Positions 58,928 to 64,000 of a DNA stretch of 64,000 nt are shown here, in pieces. The first letter of the stretch is position 1. Each line of letters opens with the position of its first letter. The DNA is from RPQJ01 sp963754125 (GTDB lineage: Bacteria > Pseudomonadota > Gammaproteobacteria > Steroidobacterales > Steroidobacteraceae). The stretch spans positions 248,001 through 312,000 of the forward strand of contig CAVWEX010000007.1 in NCBI GenBank assembly GCA_963754125.1. Reading direction: 5' to 3'. The notes beneath the pieces were generated by a model that searched no databases, had not been told where the DNA came from, and saw only the letters and a list, made by a program, of their open reading frames with translations. A program made the translations under genes and the position numbers.

Positions 58928-61066
58928 ATGACGATGATCGGACACAAGGGCGAACAGGCCGTCACGGTGCGCGCGCTGCGGGGCGCTGCGCCCTACATGC
59001 ACATGTACAAGGGCAAGGTCTTCGTCATCAAGACGGGCGGCGGCGCGTTCCGCGACGGCGCGACGATGCGCGCCTTCGTCGAGCAGATCGCGATCCTGCA
59101 CCACCTCGGCATCCGCGTGGTGCTGGTGCACGGCGGCGGGCCGCAGCTCGACGTCGTGGCCGCGAAGCTCGGCGTGCAGACGCGCATGGTGCAGGGCCGG
59201 CGCGTCACCGACGGCGGCGCGATCGACGTGGCCTGCATGGTGCTGAACGGCCTCGTGAACACTCGCCTGCTCGCGCTGTGCCGCGAGCTCGGCATCCGCG
59301 CGGTCGGCATCTCCGGCGTGGACGGCGGCCTCGTCAAGGCGCACAAGCGCGCGCCCGTCACACTCGCGAGCGGCGAGGTCGTGGACTACGGCATGGTGGG
59401 CGACATCGACGGCGTGGACGGCACCGTGATCACGCGGCTGCTCGATGCGGGCTTCCTGCCGGTGGTGAGCCCGCTTTCCTGCGACGAGTCGGGACACCTG
59501 CTCAACATCAACGCCGACACCGTGGCCGCCGCCATCGGCGGCGCGCTGGTCGCGGAGAAGCTGATCCTCTGCACCGGCGCGCCCGGCATCCTCGAGCGCG
59601 TCGACGACCCCCACTCGCTCATCTCGTACACCGACGTGGCCGGCCTGCGCCGCCTGCGCGAGGAAGGCGCGCTCACCGACGGCATGCTGCCGAAGGCGAG
59701 CGCAATCGAGGCGGCGATCCGCGGCGGCGTGCGGCGCGTACACGTCATCTCCTACACGGCACCCGACGCGCTGCTCGCCGAGGTGTTCACCAACGAGGGC
59801 ACGGGCACGCTCGTCGTGCGCGACACCAAGGTGCTGAGTGCCGCCGAACAGGGTGCGACGGAAGCGGGCAGCCGCCCCGTGAGCCGGCTGTGGGACAAGG
59901 GCGCGCCGCTCGATATGCGGGTGCTGCGCTACACCGCGGGCGAGGACCACGCGCTCGACGACCGGCTGGTGGCCTACGACGTGCAGGCCTCGATCGCCCA
60001 TGCCGAGATGCTGCACGACGCCGGGCTCCTGGTCGACGCCGACCTCGCGGCGATCACCGACGGCCTGCGTGAGATCGCGGCCGCGCACGCCCGCGGCGAG
60101 TGGCGGGTGACGCTCGAGCTCGAGGACGGCCAGACGGCGCTCGAGACGCTGCTCACGCAGCGCATCGGCGAGGCGGGCGCGCGCCTGCACGCCGGGCGCT
60201 CGCGCAACGACCAGGTGCTCGCCGCGCTGCGGCTGTACCTGCGCGACGCGGTCGAGGACCTCGCGGGGGGTGCCCGCGGCGTAGCCGCCGCGCTCGAAGG
60301 CCTCGCCGTGGAGCAGGGCGCGGTAGCGCTGCCGGGCTACACGCACATGCAGCAGGCGATGCCGAGCTCGGTGGCGCTCTGGGCGCGCGGCTTCGCCGCC
60401 GAGATCGCCGACGACGCCGACGGGCTGCGCCACGCGCACCGGCGCATCCTCAAGAACCCGCTCGGCTCGGCCGCGGGCTACGGCACGCCGAACCTGCCCG
60501 TGAACCGCGAAGGCACCCGCACGCGGCTCGAATTCCCCGAGAACCACGAGCCGGTGACGGCCGTGCAGCTCTCGCGCGGCAAGGCCGAGGCCGAGGTGCT
60601 GTTCCAGGTCGCGATCCTGATGCAGGACCTCGGCCGCCTCGCCTCGGACCTGCTGCTCTTCTACACGCGCGAGTTCGGCTTCGTGGAGCTTCCCGACGCC
60701 TTCACCACCGGCTCCTCGATCATGCCGCAGAAGCGCAACCCGGACGTGTTCGAGCTGGTGCGCGGCCGGACCGCCACCGCCCAGGCCTGCCTCGTCGAGG
60801 TGCTCGGCATCACGGCCAAGCTGCCCTCGGGCTACCAGCGCGACCTGCAGCTCATCAAGGCGCCGCTGTTCCGCGCCATCGACCTGTGCGCCGAGACGCT
60901 CGACATCATGGCCGCGGCCATCCCCGAGCTGCGCTTCCGGCCGGAGCACATCCGGCTCGATGCCGACATCCACGCCGCCGCGGAGGCGAACGCGCTGGTG
61001 GCGAGCGAGGGCATTCCTTTCCGCGAGGCCTACCGGCGCGTGGGTCAAAGACTGCGCGAGGGCTGA
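58928..61066 (+). CDS. argB-argH: N-acetylglutamate kinase and argininosuccinate lyase in one open frame
   Basis: One uninterrupted frame of 712 codons. Residues 1-315 are ArgB: FVIKTGGGAFRDGATMRAFV, VVLVHGGGPQLDVVAAKLGV, LLNINADTVAAAIGGALVAE, DGMLPKASAIEAAIRGGVRR. Residues from about 318 are ArgH of the Bacteroidetes/Xanthomonas style: RLWDKGAPLDMRVLRYTAGE, HAGRSRNDQVLAALRLYLRD, TTGSSIMPQKRNPDVFELVR (fumarase-lyase signature). At the junction GTG (59879) plus TGA in the neighbouring frame form GTGA, exactly like the 4-bp overlaps that join other genes of this operon. So the fusion may be real, or a one-base indel may have removed the argB stop. The kinase lacks a GNAT domain. Confidence 0.9.
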   Translation: MTMIGHKGEQAVTVRALRGAAPYMHMYKGKVFVIKTGGGAFRDGATMRAFVEQIAILHHLGIRVVLVHGGGPQLDVVAAKLGVQTRMVQGRRVTDGGAIDVACMVLNGLVNTRLLALCRELGIRAVGISGVDGGLVKAHKRAPVTLASGEVVDYGMVGDIDGVDGTVITRLLDAGFLPVVSPLSCDESGHLLNINADTVAAAIGGALVAEKLILCTGAPGILERVDDPHSLISYTDVAGLRRLREEGALTDGMLPKASAIEAAIRGGVRRVHVISYTAPDALLAEVFTNEGTGTLVVRDTKVLSAAEQGATEAGSRPVSRLWDKGAPLDMRVLRYTAGEDHALDDRLVAYDVQASIAHAEMLHDAGLLVDADLAAITDGLREIAAAHARGEWRVTLELEDGQTALETLLTQRIGEAGARLHAGRSRNDQVLAALRLYLRDAVEDLAGGARGVAAALEGLAVEQGAVALPGYTHMQQAMPSSVALWARGFAAEIADDADGLRHAHRRILKNPLGSAAGYGTPNLPVNREGTRTRLEFPENHEPVTAVQLSRGKAEAEVLFQVAILMQDLGRLASDLLLFYTREFGFVELPDAFTTGSSIMPQKRNPDVFELVRGRTATAQACLVEVLGITAKLPSGYQRDLQLIKAPLFRAIDLCAETLDIMAAAIPELRFRPEHIRLDADIHAAAEANALVASEGIPFREAYRRVGQRLREG

Positions 61067-61080
61067 TAGCATCGGCGGCA

Positions 61081-62418
61081 TGAACACGCCGCTGCTCCCG
61101 ACACTGTGCGCTGGCGCTGCTCGCCGCGACCGCCTCCGCCGCCGAGCGCGATTTCTCGCGCCTGGCCAAGGATCTCACGCCCATCGGTGCCGAGCGCGCC
61201 GGCAATGCCGACGGCTCGATCCCGGCCTGGGAGGGCGGCCTCACGCAGCCGCCCGCGGGCTGGACGCCGCAGCAGGGCTACGTGGACCCGTTCCCGGGCG
61301 ACAAGCCGCTCTTCACCATCACTGCCGCGAACGCCGCGGAGCACGCCGACAAGCTCACGCCCGGCATGCTGGAGATGCTGAAGAAGTACCCGCAGCACTT
61401 CCGCATGCAGGTGTACCCGACGCGGCGCACCGCGGCACTGCCGAAGGACGTCACCGACCGCGTGCGCGAGCAGGCAGGCAAGGTGGAGCTGAACGGCTTC
61501 GGTCTCAGGAACCTCGGCGGCTCCACGACGCCCTTCCCGATCCCCGGGAACGGCCTCGAGGCGATCTGGAACCACCTCGTGCGCTACGTGGGCGGCGGCA
61601 CGGAGCGCATCGGCCACTCGTTCCCGGTGCGCGCCAACGGCGACTATTTCAAGATCGGATTCCGCTCGCAGCGCATCTACGCGCAGAACATGGCCGATGC
61701 GGAGCCGAACCGGCTGTTCTACGCGCTCGGCTACTTCACCGAACCGGCGACGCTGCGCGGCACGATCTTCCTGGTGCACGAGCCGGTGGACCAGGTGGCG
61801 GAGCAGCGCTCGGCGTGGATCTACAACGCCGGCGCACGGCGCGTTCGTCGCGCCCCGGACCTCAACTACGACGGCGTCAACGACGGCTCGGAAGGCATGA
61901 TCGTCACCGACCAGGTGGACGCCTACAACGGCGCGCCCGACCGCTTCGAGTGGAAGCTCCTGGGCAAGCGCGAGATGTACATCCCGTACAACACCTACAA
62001 GCTCTCGGACAAGTCGCTCAAGTACAAGGACATCATCGGCAGGCACACGCTCAACGCCGACCTCGTGCGCTACGAGCTGCACCGCGTGTGGGTGGTCGAG
62101 GGCACGCTCAAGCCGGGCCAGCGCCACGTGTACGGCCGGCGCACCTTCTACCTCGACGAGGACAGCTGGAGCGTCGTGTCCGAAGAGGCCTACGACAACC
62201 GCGGCGGCCTGTGGCGGGTCGCGCTGCACGGCATGATCCAGTACTACGACGCCCTGGTGCCCTGGTACCGCTTCGGCGTCGTGCACGACCTCACGACCGG
62301 CGGCTACATCGCCGGCGGCTTCGACAACGAGGTCAAGGAGCCGATGCGGTTCGGCGTGAAGGGCCGGCTCGGCGACTTCCAGCCCGACGCGCTGCGGCGG
62401 CTGGGCGGGGCACTCTAG
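61081..62418 (+). CDS. DUF1329 exported protein, with apparent frameshift
   Basis: ATG 61081 begins MNTPLLPTLC; one extra or missing base near 61110 shifts the frame, after which the signal peptide continues ALALLAATASAAERDFSRLA. The body is DUF1329: LTPIGAERAGNADGSIPAWE, YPTRRTAALPKDV, DQVAEQRSAWIYNAGARRVR and YVDPFPGDKPLFTI. DUF1329 proteins share the LolA/LolB-like outer-membrane lipoprotein-sorting fold and often accompany RND exporters or steroid/aromatic degradation genes. No partner is next to it here; it lies 14 bases after argH, perhaps only by position. Confidence 0.85.
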
Positions 62419-62425
62419 GGGCGCT

Positions 62426-62704
62426 CTAGTCGAGGCCGAGCGCGAACCCCGCCTCGAGGTCCTGCTTCGAGTACACCTTGAAGGCGATCAGGGTCTCGGA
62501 GCTCGTGATGCCGCCGAGCTTGCGCATCCGGTCGCTGATCACGTGCGCGAGGTCCTCGTTCTCCCGCACCCGCACCAGCGCGACGAGGTCGTACTGGCCG
62601 GCGACCGAGAACACCTCGCTCACGCCGTCGAGTTCGGCGAGCTTCTCGGCGAGGCCGGTGACCTGGTCGGTTTCAGCCTTGATCAGCACGACGGCCGTGA
62701 CCAT
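62426..62704 (-). CDS. Stand-alone Lrp/AsnC ligand-binding (RAM) domain protein
   Basis: 92 residues: MVTAVVLIKAETDQVTGLAE at the start, LDGVSEVFSVAGQYDLVALV in the middle and KLGGITSSETLIAFKVYSKQ at the end. This is the alpha/beta-sandwich effector domain of Lrp/AsnC regulators without the DNA-binding helix-turn-helix. Such SMBPs (small-molecule binding, RAM-only proteins) form octamers or decamers and may modulate full-length Lrp proteins or sense amino acids. Start at 62704 is favoured over the frame's 14-codon longer version. It is convergent with DUF1329, 7 bases apart. Confidence 0.88.
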   Translation of the reverse strand: MVTAVVLIKAETDQVTGLAEKLAELDGVSEVFSVAGQYDLVALVRVRENEDLAHVISDRMRKLGGITSSETLIAFKVYSKQDLEAGFALGLD

Positions 62705-62764
62705 TCGGGGCACTCCTGAAGATCGGTTCGCGGGCGGGGCCGCCATGTTAACCCGGCCCGGCAG

Positions 62765-63427
62765 TCAGCCGGCGGCGGGCGCGGCGTCCGGCTGGGCCTC
62801 GGGACGTGCGGCCGCGAACGCCGGCAGCGCCTCGAGGTAACGTGCCACCTCGGCGAGGCGCGGCCAGGGCGCGAGGTCGAGCCCGGCGCGGCGCGCGTTG
62901 TACAGCTGTGGCACCAGGCAGGCGTCCGCGAGCGTGACGGACGCGCCGAAGCAGTGCCGGCCGTCGCCGGAGTGGCGTCCGACGAGCGTCTCGAGCGCGG
63001 CGAGGCCCTCCGCCATCCAGTGCCGGGCCCAGCGCGAGACCGCCGCCTCGTCCTGGCCGAGTCCGTCGCGCAGGTACTGCTGCACGCGCAGGTTGTTGAG
63101 CGGGTGGATGTCGCAGGCGATGGCGAGCGCCATGGCGCGCACCACCGCGCGCTCGTGCGGCCCGGCGGGCAGCAGCGGCGGCTCGGGAAAGCATTCCTCG
63201 AGGTACTCGCAGATCGCGAGCGACTGCGTGACGACGAAGCCGTCGTGCTCGAGCGCGGGCACCAGCCCCTGGGGATTCAGCGCGAGGTAGTCGGGTCGGC
63301 GCTGTTCGCCACCGTCGCGCAGCAGGTGCCGCGGGACCGACTCGTACGGCAGGCCCTTGCAGGCGAGCACGATGCGCACGCGGTAGGCCGCCGAGCTGCG
63401 CCAGTAGGTGTGGAGCCTGAGCGTCAT
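62765..63427 (-). CDS. maiA: Maleylacetoacetate/maleylpyruvate isomerase (zeta-class GST)
   Basis: 220 residues. LHTYWRSSAAYRVRIVLACK carries the zeta-class SSxxxRVRI motif that binds glutathione; NPQGLVPALEHDGFVVTQSL and AICEYLEECFPEPPLLP complete the thioredoxin domain; IACDIHPLNNLRVQQYL is typical of MaiA/NagL. It isomerises the cis double bond of maleylacetoacetate (tyrosine route) or maleylpyruvate (gentisate route). The adjacent FAH-family hydrolase looks like a fumarylpyruvate hydrolase, which favours the gentisate pathway; then nagL would be the better symbol. Confidence 0.9.
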   Translation of the reverse strand: MTLRLHTYWRSSAAYRVRIVLACKGLPYESVPRHLLRDGGEQRRPDYLALNPQGLVPALEHDGFVVTQSLAICEYLEECFPEPPLLPAGPHERAVVRAMALAIACDIHPLNNLRVQQYLRDGLGQDEAAVSRWARHWMAEGLAALETLVGRHSGDGRHCFGASVTLADACLVPQLYNARRAGLDLAPWPRLAEVARYLEALPAFAAARPEAQPDAAPAAG

Positions 63428-63455
63428 GGCGCCTCCCCTCCGCGCCCGCGGGCGC

Positions 63456-64000
63456 TCAGACGATGGTGGTGCGCAGGGTCTCGAGGCCGTCGATGCCGCC
63501 CACGAGGCTGTCGCCGCGTCGCACCGGGCCGACACCCTCGGGGGTGCCGGTGAAGATCAGGTCGCCGGGCCGCAGCTCGAAGTAGGTCGAAAGCTCCGCC
63601 ACGATCTCCGGCACGCTCCAGATCATCTCCGACAGGTTGGCGCGCTGGCGCGGCTCGCCGTTCACCTCGAGCCAGATCGAGCCGCGTTCCACGTGGCCCC
63701 ATCTCGGCGGTCGGCCGGATCGCGCTCACCGGCGCCGAGCAATCGAAGCCCTTCGCCACGTCCCAGGGCCGGCCCTGCTCGCGCGCCGAGAACTGCAGGT
63801 CACGGCGCGTGAGGTCGTTGCCGACGGCATAGCCGAACACGTGCGCGAGCGCGTTCGCGAGCGGGATGTCGCGACCGCCGACGCCGATCGCCACCACGAG
63901 CTCGATCTCGTGATGAAGGTTGGTGGTGCGCGGCGGGTAGGGCACGGGCGTGCCGTTCGCCACGAGGGCGTCGGCCGGCTTGGAGAAGAAGAACGGCGGT
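63456..64000 (-). CDS. FAH family hydrolase (fumarylpyruvate hydrolase-like), 5' end outside, with apparent frameshift
   Basis: Enters from the right edge with FFFSKPADALVANGTPVPYP, then LHHEIELVVAIGVGGRDIPL (metal-binding His/Glu pair) and YAVGNDLTRRDLQFSAREQG. The frame shifts near 63693-63705; the next frame continues VERGSIWLEVNGEPRQRANL, PGDLIFTGTPEGVGPVRRGD (GTPxGVG active-site motif) and ends at 63456. The FSKP...YPxxTxNLHHEIELV pattern is that of the NagK/YcgM subgroup, which splits fumarylpyruvate into fumarate and pyruvate. It lies 28 bases upstream of the isomerase gene on the same strand. Confidence 0.88.

Noticed and set aside
1..64000. CRISPR arrays, prophage, insertion sequences, rRNA and tRNA genes
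   Set aside because: No regularly spaced direct repeats, transposase, integrase, phage structural genes or tRNA cloverleaf were recognised on reading.

Overview
The window is a GC-rich chromosomal segment of a gammaproteobacterium, probably from the Xanthomonadales/Steroidobacterales side of the class. The grounds are the housekeeping order rsmD-coaD / mutM / rpmG-rpmB / radC / coaBC-dut, ftsY-ftsE-ftsX followed by rpoH, a TamA-TamB pair, and an arginine operon that uses an N-acetylornithine carbamoyltransferase. I see no rRNA, tRNA, CRISPR array, prophage or insertion sequence. Genes are dense and often joined by 4-bp ATGA/GTGA overlaps.

Layout. 1-1.4 kb: end of an NTF2-like gene, an attC-like hairpin, a HicA/HicB toxin-antitoxin pair and a GFA-family gene. 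1.4-7 kb: S9 peptidase, AmpG-type permease and exonuclease III, divergent from pyrE. 7-13.9 kb: dut, coaBC, mutM, rpmG, rpmB, radC, ggt, coaD, rsmD, all on the minus strand. 13.9-20 kb: VolA-like lipoprotein lipase, ftsYEX, then rpoH behind a CIRCE-like operator. 20-25.3 kb: OmpA-type lipoprotein, HDAC-family hydrolase, glutaryl-CoA-dehydrogenase-like enzyme, TMEM175-like channel, a repeat-rich gap, SIMPL protein, and a gap with a candidate small RNA. 25.3-36.5 kb: SLC13/TrkA-C transporter, GDPD, glycerol-kinase-like gene, a 37-bp inverted repeat, YheT-like hydrolase, a membrane-anchored response regulator, an EF-G paralogue and two sulfotransferases. 36.5-44.5 kb: DUF6279 lipoprotein, HMCES/YedK, a YadG/YadH-type ABC exporter, a divergent FlhD-like/FlhC-like pair sharing an operator, nudC, TSUP permease, DUF4126, TANGO2. 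44.5-52.6 kb: tamA, tamB, TPR protein, Nudix hydrolase. 52.8-61 kb: argR and the arginine operon. 61-64 kb: DUF1329, a small Lrp-type domain, and maleylpyruvate/maleylacetoacetate isomerase with an FAH hydrolase.

The two most unusual systems are these. (1) The arginine operon argR-argG-DUF1611-argC-argD-argF'-argB-argH has no recognisable N-acetylglutamate synthase, but carries a DUF1611 protein exactly where one is needed. A DUF1611 relative (DgcN) is known as a glutamate N-acetyltransferase acting on the D-isomer, so this protein is a good candidate for a non-orthologous first enzyme of arginine synthesis. (2) An FlhD-like and an FlhC-like protein are encoded back to back, far from flagellar genes, on either side of four ATATGGTC half-sites. 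The two inner half-sites are spaced like a FlhD4C2 box.

A caution applies throughout. About thirteen otherwise intact genes each carry one apparent frameshift, which looks like indel error in the assembly rather than mass pseudogenisation. These genes are annotated over their full span with the break position stated.
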